Of a stretch of 9,086 nt of DNA, positions 1-6,435 are shown piece by piece. The notes under the pieces are model-generated. The model searched no databases. It was not told where the DNA came from and saw nothing but the letters and a program-made list of their open reading frames with translations. Positions within the stretch are counted from its first letter, which is position 1, and the number at the start of each line of letters is the position of its first letter. Both the position numbers and the translations under genes were made by a program. Source of the stretch: an uncultured beta proteobacterium (GTDB taxonomy: Bacteria; Pseudomonadota; Gammaproteobacteria; Burkholderiales; Burkholderiaceae); contig CAJAFJ010000052.1 in assembly GCA_903938955.1 (NCBI GenBank), positions 1-9,086 on the forward strand, in the 5' to 3' direction.

Positions 1-2
1 AA

Positions 3-740
3 TTGCTTGCCTACATCGACCCGCTGACCCCCGAGGAACACGCCGCGCTGGAGCGCAGCCTGCTGAGCGAGGGCTGCCGCGACGCGCTGGTGCTGTGGGG
101 CGAGGTGCTGGTGGACGGACATAACCGTTACGGCATTTGCACCCAGCACCACTTGCCGTTCAACACTGTGCAGAACACACAATTCAAGTCGATGGATGAT
201 GTGCATCTGTGGATGATTGACCAACACCTGGGGCGGCGCAGCGTGTCTGACTTCCAGCGCGGCGTGCTGGCTTTGCGCAAAAAAGATATTTTGGCGGCGC
301 GTGTGAAGCCCGTGGCGAGTGATGCTCCCACGCCCGCGCAAGAAGCCCCCAGCAGCCCGGCGCCTGAGCCCCTGATCTCGCGCGATGCCATCGCCAAGGC
401 GGCGCGCATCAGCAGCAACACCATCAGCCAGATTGAAAAGATTCAAAAGTCAGCCACCCCGGAACTGGTGGCGGCCGTGAAATCGGGCACGATCTCGATC
501 AACGCGGCGGCCACCGTGGCGTCGCTACCGGCTGAAGAGCAAGTGGCGGCCGTGGCCGGTGGCAAAAAAGAACTGCAACTGGCGGCGCGGCAAGTGCGTG
601 AAACCCGCAACGTGGCCCGGACCGAGCCCGAATCCCCCGAAGGTGTGCTGGCCCGTTTGCGGCAAACCATTTCTGAGCTGACCACCGAGAATGTCGCACT
701 CAAAGCACAAATCGCTGAGCTGCTAAAGCAGGGCCAATAG
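3..740 (+). CDS. ParB-like nuclease/partition-type DNA-binding protein, 5'-truncated by window edge
   Basis: The reading frame is open to the left edge, so the first visible codon (TTG) is probably an internal Leu and the true start lies upstream; about 245 residues are visible. The N-terminal part resembles the ParB/Sulfiredoxin-like domain: 'PLTPEE' near residue 8, 'GCRDALVLW' at about 24-32 and the diagnostic 'DGHNRY' at about 38-43. After a Pro/Ala-rich linker (about 103-122) comes a helical segment, 'LISRDAIAKAARISSNTI' at about 124-141, that looks like a ParB/KorB-type helix-turn-helix. The C-terminal 30 residues ('ISELTTENVALKAQIAELL') form a leucine-zipper-like coiled coil suited to dimerisation. 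Proteins of this type occur on plasmids and in chromosomal islands as orphan ParB homologues. No parA is visible, so a role in DNA partition is not shown; transcriptional regulation is equally possible. Family call is fairly sure; function is not. Confidence 0.75.
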   Translation: MLAYIDPLTPEEHAALERSLLSEGCRDALVLWGEVLVDGHNRYGICTQHHLPFNTVQNTQFKSMDDVHLWMIDQHLGRRSVSDFQRGVLALRKKDILAARVKPVASDAPTPAQEAPSSPAPEPLISRDAIAKAARISSNTISQIEKIQKSATPELVAAVKSGTISINAAATVASLPAEEQVAAVAGGKKELQLAARQVRETRNVARTEPESPEGVLARLRQTISELTTENVALKAQIAELLKQGQ

Positions 741-762
741 CCACGCAAGCATTGCTGTGTGG
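741..762 (+). terminator. hairpin directly after the ParB-like gene
   Basis: The stem CCACGCA pairs with TGTGTGG (one G-T wobble). It begins on the base after the TAG stop of the ParB-like gene. No T-tract follows (the next bases are CAGCCCCC), so it is not a textbook intrinsic terminator. It could be a weak terminator or an mRNA 3'-end stabiliser ahead of the transporter gene. Confidence 0.35.
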
Positions 763-790
763 CAGCCCCCGTTGAACCGAATTGGACCCC

Positions 791-1732
791 ATGGACGAAA
801 GAAAACCCCTCGACACCCTCGCCTCATCGCTCATGCTGATGCTGTGCGTGATCTGGAGCCTGCAGCAAATTGCGCTCAAGGCGGTGGGCGACAACATCGC
901 GCCCATGCTGCAAATTGCCTTGCGCTCGGGCGTGGCCTTTGGGCTGGTGGCGGCGCTCATGGTCTGGCGCAAAGAGCGTTTTGACTGGAGCGCCTGGCGC
1001 CCCGGTCTGCTGATTGGGGCCTTGTTTGCGTTGGAATATTTATTCGTCGCCGAGGCCTTGCGCTTAACCAGTGCGGGGCACACAGTAGTGTTTCTCTACA
1101 CATCACCCGTGTTTGCGGCCATCGGTCTGCACCTGAAGTTGCCGGCAGAACGCCTGTCCGCCACGCAATGGGGCGGCATTGCCCTGGCCTTTGGTGGCGT
1201 GGCCTACGCCTTTCTGGGCGGCGAAGCGTCCAGCAGCCAGGCCAGCCCGCACGTCTCGCTGTGGGGCGATTTGCTGGCCCTGCTGGGCGGTGCCGCGTGG
1301 GGGGCCACCACCGTGGCGATCCGCACCACGCGGCTGTCGGTCACAGCCCCGAACCAGACGGTGCTGTATCAGCTCGGGGGCGCTTTCTTGATTTTGCTGC
1401 CGGTGGCCGTGCTGATGGGACAAACCTATTTCAAGCCAACGCCGCTGGTGTGGGCCAGTCTGGCGTACCAGACCTTCATCATGTCCTTCGCCAGCCTGCT
1501 GGCCTGGTTTTGGCTGTTACGCCATTACCTGGCGTCGCGCCTGGGCGTGTTTACCTTTCTCACACCGGTGTTTGGCGTGGTGCTGGGGGCGCTTCTTTTG
1601 GGTGAACCGCTGGAGCCACAGTTTGTGGTCGGGGCGATTGTTGTGCTGATGGGGCTCACCACCGTCAGCCTGCACCAACCCATCGCGGTGTTTGGCAAGC
1701 GCGTTACCGGGATTTCACGCGGCGACTTTTGA
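791..1732 (+). CDS. EamA/DMT-superfamily transporter (RhaT/YdcZ-like permease)
   Basis: The product is a predicted inner-membrane carrier of 313 residues, a normal length for two tandem EamA domains of five helices each. It is almost entirely hydrophobic. The first half starts near 'MLMLCVIWSLQQIALK', matching the usual W-x-x-x-x-x-x-K beginning of DMT permeases. The second repeat starts near 'LLALLGGAAWGATTVAIR'. The conserved terminal helix pair follows: 'YLASRLGVFTFLTPVFGVVLGALLLGE' (with P and GE), then 'GAIVVLMGLTTVS'. I chose ATG at 791; a TTG at 782 in the same frame is possible, but family members start close to 'MDERK'. A weak GGA lies 4 bases before the ATG. The substrate cannot be read from sequence; EamA proteins export amino acids, metabolites or drugs. 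Its last 29 bases overlap the 3' end of the opposite-strand DUF2894 gene. Confidence 0.85.
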   Translation: MDERKPLDTLASSLMLMLCVIWSLQQIALKAVGDNIAPMLQIALRSGVAFGLVAALMVWRKERFDWSAWRPGLLIGALFALEYLFVAEALRLTSAGHTVVFLYTSPVFAAIGLHLKLPAERLSATQWGGIALAFGGVAYAFLGGEASSSQASPHVSLWGDLLALLGGAAWGATTVAIRTTRLSVTAPNQTVLYQLGGAFLILLPVAVLMGQTYFKPTPLVWASLAYQTFIMSFASLLAWFWLLRHYLASRLGVFTFLTPVFGVVLGALLLGEPLEPQFVVGAIVVLMGLTTVSLHQPIAVFGKRVTGISRGDF

Positions 1733-2447
1733 TCTTTTTGATGTTTTCCGCTTCAGCGGCTTTCTTGGCCGTGGCTTGCTTGTCGTCATCGCATTGCTCA
1801 AGGCAGAGCAAGGTGTCCACATACGAGGTAAAACGGTTCAGGTAATCCGGCGAGATATCGCGCATCATCGCCAGCGAGCGCAGCACCAGCCGATGCGCGT
1901 TGAGCGGCCCGGCATTCTTGGGGGCTTGGTCAATGGCTTGCGCCACTCGCTTGTCCACGCTGAGTTTGGACCAGGTATTTCTGAAATAACGTGTGGTTTT
2001 GAGTTCGGGGCGCAAGCCAGCCTGCGACTCAAAACCAGCCTCCGCAGACTCCGGTGTCTGTTGCGCCATATAACGGGTCAGGTCGCCCAAAGAGGGACGC
2101 GGCGCATGGGATTTCTGGCTGGCGATGGATTGCCGCACGCCTTTGAAATCACCGGCTTTGAACAGCCGCTGCAAATCGGCGGTGGCTTGCGCATCCTGCG
2201 GCGCGATCCGGTTGATGGCGTCCCGGGCCTCGCCTTCGGCTTGCGCGAACCGTTCTTTAAAAACCAGCAGCGCTTGCGCCAGTTTGGCGTCAAGAAGGCG
2301 TTTGGCCAGGCCTTCCTGAGCGTTGACGCGCGTGGCCAGCGCTTGCAGGTAGTGCAGGCGCACGGGATCAAACTTGTCGGCGCCGAGCAGGCGCAAAGCC
2401 GCTACCGCCTCGCTGGAATCAGTGCACGGCTCCGCCAACTCACTCAT
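1704..2447 (-). CDS. DUF2894-family protein, last gene of the Zorya-like operon
   Basis: A soluble, helical protein of 247 residues with no membrane segment or signal peptide. The region best matching DUF2894 as I remember it is C-terminal: 'ELKTTRYFRNTWSKL' at about 148-162, 'PLNAHRLVLRSLAMMRDISP' at 181-200 and 'YLNRFTSYVDTLLCLE' at 202-217. The last 20 residues are strongly basic (KK, KKIKSRRVKSR), as in a nucleic-acid- or membrane-contacting tail. The start ATG overlaps the preceding gene's TGA by four bases (ATGA), so translation is probably coupled. No good ribosome binding site precedes it. DUF2894 proteins co-occur with DUF3348 and MotA/MotB-like pairs in Betaproteobacteria. In type III Zorya the extra genes are named zorF and zorG; I am not certain which name applies here. 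No catalytic motif is recognisable, so the biochemical role is unknown. Confidence 0.82.
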   Translation of the reverse strand: MSELAEPCTDSSEAVAALRLLGADKFDPVRLHYLQALATRVNAQEGLAKRLLDAKLAQALLVFKERFAQAEGEARDAINRIAPQDAQATADLQRLFKAGDFKGVRQSIASQKSHAPRPSLGDLTRYMAQQTPESAEAGFESQAGLRPELKTTRYFRNTWSKLSVDKRVAQAIDQAPKNAGPLNAHRLVLRSLAMMRDISPDYLNRFTSYVDTLLCLEQCDDDKQATAKKAAEAENIKKIKSRRVKSR

Positions 2448-3088
2448 GGCGTGGTCGTTTTTGAATTGGAGGTTTTGGGCACGGGCGCCATTTCAACCCG
2501 TCGATTTTGCGAACGTGCCGCTTCGTCCACATTCGGGGTGACCGGCTGCTCGGAACCAAAGGCGGCCGCAAACACCATCGACGACGGCATGCCTTCTTCG
2601 ATCAGCACGCGCGTGACGGTCAGCGCCCGCTGGGCTGACAGCTCCCAGTTGTCCACAAACTGGCTGTTGCCGCCCCGGATCGACCGATCATCGGTAAACC
2701 CGCTCACCATCAGCAGTTCATCACGCGCCGTCAAATACGCCTGCAGCGGTGTCACCAGGCTGTTCAGCAGTTGCCGGCCTTCCGGCTGCAACTGGTCGGA
2801 ATTCAGCGAGAACAAGACGCGGCCGCTGATGCCAATGCGCCCGTTGTTCAAGGTAATTCGCCCCGAGGCCAGCGGAATTGCCAGCGCTTTTTCAAGCGTC
2901 ATACGGCGCTGCTCTTCGACCTGGCGTTTTTGCACCTCGGCTTGCAGGTTCGACGCCAACTCCATCTGGACGCCCAGCACCCCGACCAAAATCAATACAA
3001 ACGCCCCCAACAAGCCTGCCATCAGGTCGCCAAAAACGGCCCACACCGGCGCGGTGTGCTCATCAACACCGGCTTCACTGTGTTCCAT
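2444..3088 (-). CDS. zorB: ZorB-like MotB/OmpA-family stator protein
   Basis: A 214-residue protein with a short cytoplasmic N-terminus, one membrane helix (about 16-40, 'VWAVFGDLMAGLLGAFVLIL') and a periplasmic OmpA-like domain. Asp21 near the start of the helix matches the ion-carrying Asp of MotB/ExbD/TolR proteins. The OmpA fold shows 'VLFSLNSDQLQPEG' (91-104), 'GFTDD' (130-134), 'NWELSAQRA' (147-155) and 'RSQNRRVEM' (192-200). Asp133/Asp134 and Arg154 fall where OmpA proteins bind diaminopimelate of peptidoglycan. At 214 residues it is compact, as ZorB proteins are. It would form the stator with the upstream ZorA-like protein, its gene starting one base inside that gene's stop codon (TGATG). 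A good Shine-Dalgarno precedes it. No flagellar gene is nearby, which argues against a true MotB; other MotB-like transport partners remain possible but fit the neighbourhood less well. Confidence 0.86.
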   Translation of the reverse strand: MEHSEAGVDEHTAPVWAVFGDLMAGLLGAFVLILVGVLGVQMELASNLQAEVQKRQVEEQRRMTLEKALAIPLASGRITLNNGRIGISGRVLFSLNSDQLQPEGRQLLNSLVTPLQAYLTARDELLMVSGFTDDRSIRGGNSQFVDNWELSAQRALTVTRVLIEEGMPSSMVFAAAFGSEQPVTPNVDEAARSQNRRVEMAPVPKTSNSKTTTP

Positions 3089-5376
3089 CAGCGCACCTCT
3101 TCAGCCAACAGCGCCTGCTTGCCCGGGAGCTGGCGCAATTCTTCAAAGATTTCTTTTTGCGACATGATGCTCAGGTCAATAATTTCACGCGCCTGCGCCA
3201 CGTAATAGGCCAGCTGTTCGTCACTTCGCAGCATGGATTTATCCATCGCGGCCTCGATCCGCTGCAGATTGCCAATCAGCTTCTCATTGGCCTCGCTGAA
3301 CGAATTCACCGCAAAGCCGAAGGCGTCGCTCAAGCTCGACACCTCGACCGCACTGCTGGTGACGTGCGCTGCAATGTCGGCGAGTTTGCCGGTTTCGGTA
3401 CTCACCTGCTCGGCAAACTGGCTGCCAGCCTGGTTGAGCGTCACCGCCGAGGTCGCCACCAGCGCGTCAATCACCGTGCGCTGCTCGGCCGAGGCATGGT
3501 TGATGCCGTCGAGCAGTGAATTCAGCGTGGCCATGATGCGGCTACGCTCTTCGAGCAGCGCGTTGTCACGCACCAGGCTGCTGGACATTTCCTGACGCAA
3601 TTGCCCAATGACGTCGGCTGCGGCGCGTGGTGCTTCAGAGGCGGTTTCAATGAGGCGCGTGATCGGGTCTTCCAGCGCAGTGCCGAGCGTGGTCAAGTGG
3701 CGGGTCAGCGCCGTTTGCAATTCTCCCAGCCGCTCCACCGCAGCATTGCCCCGCTGCGCTTCGTCGTCTCTGAGCGCACCCAGCTCGGTCCGCAACAGGC
3801 TGGCGAGTTGCTCCATACGCGCGCTGTGCTGCGTGATCCAATCCGCTTCGGACGTGATGCGCGAGCGAATCAAATCCTCCGAGCAAGTCAGCAGCCGCGT
3901 GACCTCGCCCAGCGTGGTGCTGGCGCTGGTCTTCGCCTGTTCGGTGATGTCCTGCGCGGTCTGCGCCAAGGTCGTGCAGATTTGCTCTTGCTGCGCCAAG
4001 GTTTGCGCGCCCGTTTGCTGCCATTCGCGGTGCAGTGAGACGGCCAGGGTGTCCAGCGAGCCCGTGATGCCCTGCGCGGTCTGGGTCAGGCTGTCGCAGA
4101 TTTGCTGCTGCTGCTTGAGCGTTTGCGCGCCGGCTTGTTGCCATTCTTGATGAAGCGATGCGGCCATAGTGTCCAGCGAACCCCGCCACACCGCCAGCCG
4201 CTGCTGGTCACTCACGGCGTGATCGGACTGCAGGGTCGCATAAGCCTCGTTAACCGTGGCGAGCAGCGTGCCAGCGCGTTGCTCAAATGTGGTGGCAAAT
4301 GCGGTCAATGAGTGGCCCACACCCGAGACCATGTTGTCGCTGGCGCGTTCGTGGTGGGCGAGCGCCGTCGTCCAGGCGTCCGTGACGGTGGCTGCGGTCG
4401 CCCCGAGCCGCACCGAAAGTCCGTCGAGCTGCAGTTGCGCGGTATCGATCACGCGCGCATGCATCAAGCGTGCTTCTTGCGCGATGCCCGCCATGGCAAC
4501 TTCAACCACGGGTTTGAGGCTCTCGCCCGCCACCTGCGCGCTTTGCGCCAGACTGGCTTGAAGAGATTGGCCCACGGAAGCGGCCAGGTCGGTGTAAATA
4601 CCTTTGACTTCGGAGTGAAAGCTGTCTTGGTTGCTCACCAGCCGCTCGTTCAACTGCTGGCTCATGCGGTCCATCTGCCCCATCATGGCCTGCAATTTAT
4701 CGACCACCTCAGGCAGGGCCTGGGCTTGAAACTGCAACGCCTTGTAGGTTTCCTGGCGCTGGTGGGTGAGTGAGAAGCCGCGCAAGACAGTCGCAATCTG
4801 GCTGTCCAGCAGTTGCGCCGTCTGCATTCTTTCGCGGCGACTGAGGGCCGACATCAGACCCAGCATGGCTGACGTGGCCACCCCGGCCACAGAGGTGCCA
4901 AACGCCAGCCCCAAGCCCTTGATCGGAGCGGCCAGCGCCGCGCGAATCGCCTGCAGGTCGGCCGTGCCTTCGAGTGAAAATGCAGCGCCGTTGAGAGTCA
5001 CGACCATGCCCAAAAACGTACCCAACATACCCAACATCACCAGCAAACCCACCAGATAAGGCGTCAGCGCCGGGCCGGGCAAGCTGATGCGCTCACCTTC
5101 GATGCGCAAACGCACGGAGGTCTGCAGTGAAGACGGCACGGTTGTGAGCCAATCACCCAGGTTCGGCAGCGGGTTCGGAATGGCCGCCAGCGCGTTCGCC
5201 AAACCCGCGCTGGCCTGCCGGTACTGACGGAGTTCGAGTGCGCCAAACACATAGACTCCGCCAATGACCACCGTCATCGTCAGCGCCAGAAGATGCGCGC
5301 CCATAAAACCGACACCGACCCAAACGACGGCCATCGCGCCTAATAAAAAGGCCGCTGTGAACAAATTTCTATTCAT
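3088..5376 (-). CDS. zorA: ZorA-like MotA/ExbB-family protein with long DUF802 tail
   Basis: A 762-residue protein. The N-terminal ~180 residues hold four predicted membrane helices: about 7-27, 28-46, 107-128 and 151-177. Helices three and four carry the MotA/TolQ/ExbB signature: 'LLVMLGMLGTFLGMV' and 'GLGLAFGTSVAGVATSAMLG'. Residues ~180-762 form a soluble, Ala/Gln/Leu-rich, mostly helical tail, as in ZorA, whose long intracellular tail is needed for defence signalling. The tail has a 40-residue tandem repeat (399-478) and a conserved-looking end (715-762, 'RSDEQLAYYVAQAREIIDL'). Pfam DUF802, which I recall as a repeated region in a few such proteins, is the likely match. True MotA is about 290 residues, so a flagellar role is unlikely. 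The start overlaps the upstream DUF3348 stop as ATGA, and the stop overlaps the zorB-like start by one base. Plasma-membrane stator function is inferred from family. Confidence 0.87.
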   Translation of the reverse strand: MNRNLFTAAFLLGAMAVVWVGVGFMGAHLLALTMTVVIGGVYVFGALELRQYRQASAGLANALAAIPNPLPNLGDWLTTVPSSLQTSVRLRIEGERISLPGPALTPYLVGLLVMLGMLGTFLGMVVTLNGAAFSLEGTADLQAIRAALAAPIKGLGLAFGTSVAGVATSAMLGLMSALSRRERMQTAQLLDSQIATVLRGFSLTHQRQETYKALQFQAQALPEVVDKLQAMMGQMDRMSQQLNERLVSNQDSFHSEVKGIYTDLAASVGQSLQASLAQSAQVAGESLKPVVEVAMAGIAQEARLMHARVIDTAQLQLDGLSVRLGATAATVTDAWTTALAHHERASDNMVSGVGHSLTAFATTFEQRAGTLLATVNEAYATLQSDHAVSDQQRLAVWRGSLDTMAASLHQEWQQAGAQTLKQQQQICDSLTQTAQGITGSLDTLAVSLHREWQQTGAQTLAQQEQICTTLAQTAQDITEQAKTSASTTLGEVTRLLTCSEDLIRSRITSEADWITQHSARMEQLASLLRTELGALRDDEAQRGNAAVERLGELQTALTRHLTTLGTALEDPITRLIETASEAPRAAADVIGQLRQEMSSSLVRDNALLEERSRIMATLNSLLDGINHASAEQRTVIDALVATSAVTLNQAGSQFAEQVSTETGKLADIAAHVTSSAVEVSSLSDAFGFAVNSFSEANEKLIGNLQRIEAAMDKSMLRSDEQLAYYVAQAREIIDLSIMSQKEIFEELRQLPGKQALLAEEVR
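3095..3101 (-). promoter_or_regulatory. ribosome binding site of the zorB-like gene
   Basis: On the minus strand AAGAGGT lies 6 bases before the ATG of the OmpA/ZorB-like gene, inside the last codons of the zorA-like gene. It is the only strong Shine-Dalgarno in the operon. It supports the ATG at 3088 and suggests ZorB can be initiated independently of coupling. Confidence 0.6.
3943..4182 (-). repeat. two tandem 120-bp units inside the zorA-like tail
   Basis: Units 3943-4062 and 4063-4182 are exactly adjacent and of equal length. By hand alignment they share 91 of 120 bases, and 30 of 40 encoded residues (399-438 and 439-478). Each unit begins 'GSLDT' and contains 'EWQQ', 'GAQTL', 'QQ', 'QIC' and 'TAQ'. 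This is an in-frame duplication that lengthens the predicted helical tail by one 40-residue step. It probably corresponds to the DUF802 repeat. Confidence 0.85.
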
Positions 5377-6137
5377 TTATGTTGAGTGATTTCGTGGTTG
5401 AAGGCTTCAATGAGCCCAAGGGTCGGTTGCAGGCGAACATCCAATTCCGCCAGCAGCACGGTTTGCAACTCATGGCAAAAACGCGCCAGCCAGGCGCCCG
5501 TTTTCATCCAAAAGGCCGGGTTGTCGTCTTGTTGCACATCCGCCAGCGTTTGCTGGTGTGCCTGGAACAGTTGCTGAAAACGCTGCTCTAAAAGCACGGG
5601 GATCGTGGCGAGCAATTTGCTCTCGCGATCTCCGAGTATTCCGTCAAATACCGCATCCAGCGCGGCCAGCTTCTTTAATGCGGGCGACGCTTTGGCCAGC
5701 ACCTCGCGTACTTGGGCCCGCAGGGGTCGAACCCGCAACTCCATGTCACGTTGATGCGCCAGATAGTAGCGGCGATAGGACTCATAGGCGCTGGCATCCT
5801 CGATGGATTCACCGGGTTTGGGTACCGGCAGGACGATGCGTGTCCGTCCCGGGTGAGGTGCCCCGCGCTGCGTGATCGAATTCACCAAGGCTGCCTGTAT
5901 CCGGGTGTATTCGTCACCGATCGTCCCGCTGGCGACCGTTTGAGCGCCAGGGGCCGCCGCCGGTGCGCTGGCGTTGTGGGCCGCACACAGGTTGATGGCG
6001 TCATGCAGGTCCAGCCACAGACCCAGCTTTTCTGCAAAAGCCATCCCCGGCACGGCACCCTGTGCAAGAGACAGGTCGGCGAGAACACGAATGAGTCTGG
6101 AACTGTGAAAGTGTGTACGCGTCAGGGCTCGCGTCAT
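5373..6137 (-). CDS. DUF3348-family protein, first gene of the Zorya-like operon
   Basis: A 254-residue soluble protein without membrane helices or signal peptide. Recognisable DUF3348 features are the start 'RTHFHSSRLIRVLADL' (7-22), 'LGLWLDLHDAINL' (38-50), a low-complexity Ala/Pro stretch (56-66), 'YESYRRYYLAHQRDMEL' (118-134) and the helical C-terminal half. I know no enzymatic motif for the family. In type III Zorya the DUF-containing partners of ZorAB are called ZorF and ZorG; which label belongs to this protein I cannot settle from memory. It is the promoter-proximal gene, and its TGA overlaps the zorA-like ATG by four bases, so its translation should set the level of ZorA. The ATG at 6137 has only a weak upstream GGA about 12 bases away. 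As a cytoplasmic protein made in coupling with the stator, it is a candidate adaptor or effector. Confidence 0.84.
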   Translation of the reverse strand: MTRALTRTHFHSSRLIRVLADLSLAQGAVPGMAFAEKLGLWLDLHDAINLCAAHNASAPAAAPGAQTVASGTIGDEYTRIQAALVNSITQRGAPHPGRTRIVLPVPKPGESIEDASAYESYRRYYLAHQRDMELRVRPLRAQVREVLAKASPALKKLAALDAVFDGILGDRESKLLATIPVLLEQRFQQLFQAHQQTLADVQQDDNPAFWMKTGAWLARFCHELQTVLLAELDVRLQPTLGLIEAFNHEITQHK

Positions 6138-6183
6138 AGTGAAGAATCATCCAAATCGAAAAAATTCAAACCCAACTGAACAA

Positions 6184-6209
6184 CTTTTGTCGGGGCAAGA
6201 GCACAAAAG
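6184..6209. repeat. inverted repeat CTTTTGT-N12-ACAAAAG
   Basis: Perfect 7-bp arms lie at 6184-6190 and 6203-6209 with a 12-base spacer. They sit 47-72 bases upstream of the DUF3348 start and just downstream (minus strand) of a TTGACA hexamer. The placement over the likely promoter/start region suits an operator for a dimeric repressor; alternatively it is a leader hairpin. Confidence 0.5.
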
Positions 6210-6220
6210 CGGCCTTTAAC

Positions 6221-6239
6221 TGTCAATTGATGTTTGACG
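6221..6239. promoter_or_regulatory. back-to-back -35-like hexamers within a GTCAA-N7-TTGAC dyad
   Basis: On the minus strand a consensus TTGACA (6226-6221) points toward the Zorya-like operon. On the plus strand TTGACG (6234-6239) points toward the helicase. Together they form a dyad, GTCAA-N7-TTGAC (6222-6238). Neither has a good -10 at 16-18 bases (TGCTCT on minus; GATGAA on plus). The promoter call is therefore tentative. Confidence 0.3.
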
Positions 6240-6435
6240 CCCGACAACCATCCGATCGATGAAGGGTTTGGGCGTTGTGAAAAATCCAAATCGAGCACTG
6301 CATCCTGCGACCAGGCATGAAGCCCGCGATTTTACCGTGACAAACCAACCGGGCCTGTGGACGCCCGCTTAAGATTGAGAGGCCGTCTGGGATACCCCAC
6401 CACCGACGCAACCCAAATTTTGACCCGAGACACCC

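Larger units (their letters stand above)
6149..6294 (+). repeat. 11-bp direct repeat ATCCAAATCGA (6149-6159 and 6284-6294)
   Basis: The same 11 bases occur twice, 135 bases apart, within the divergent intergenic region. The left copy is 12 bases upstream of the DUF3348 start codon, and the right copy is mid-region. A chance 11-mer repeat in about 300 bases is expected roughly one time in a hundred. The copies may be regulator sites or footprints of rearrangement. Confidence 0.6.
6138..6435. promoter_or_regulatory. divergent intergenic control region
   Basis: These 298 bases separate the starts of the minus-strand Zorya-like operon and the plus-strand helicase gene, so promoters for both should lie here. 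No convincing ORF is present. The stretch is more AT-rich near the operon side than the flanking genes. It holds the separate dyads, repeats and -35-like hexamers listed in their own entries, plus a small inverted repeat CGGGC...GCCCG at 6350-6367. I could not assign -10 boxes with confidence. Confidence 0.7.

Noticed and set aside
1692..3167. 491-codon open frame on the plus strand
   Set aside because: It is antisense to the DUF2894 and zorB-like genes and has a biased, low-complexity composition with no domain. It is a GC-rich shadow frame.
3601..4150. Cys/Ser-rich and Arg-rich open frames on both strands within the zorA-like gene
   Set aside because: They are out of frame with a clearly coding 762-residue protein. 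The repeated-looking Cys-rich text is only the 120-bp tandem repeat read in another frame.
2444..5376. Flagellar stator genes motA/motB
   Set aside because: The MotA-like protein is more than twice MotA length with a repeat-containing tail. No flagellar or chemotaxis genes are nearby, and the DUF3348/DUF2894 partners fit Zorya instead.
6201..6240. Phage or integrase attachment site between the two divergent genes
   Set aside because: Dyads are present but no integrase, tRNA end or matching repeat at the other edge of the block was seen.
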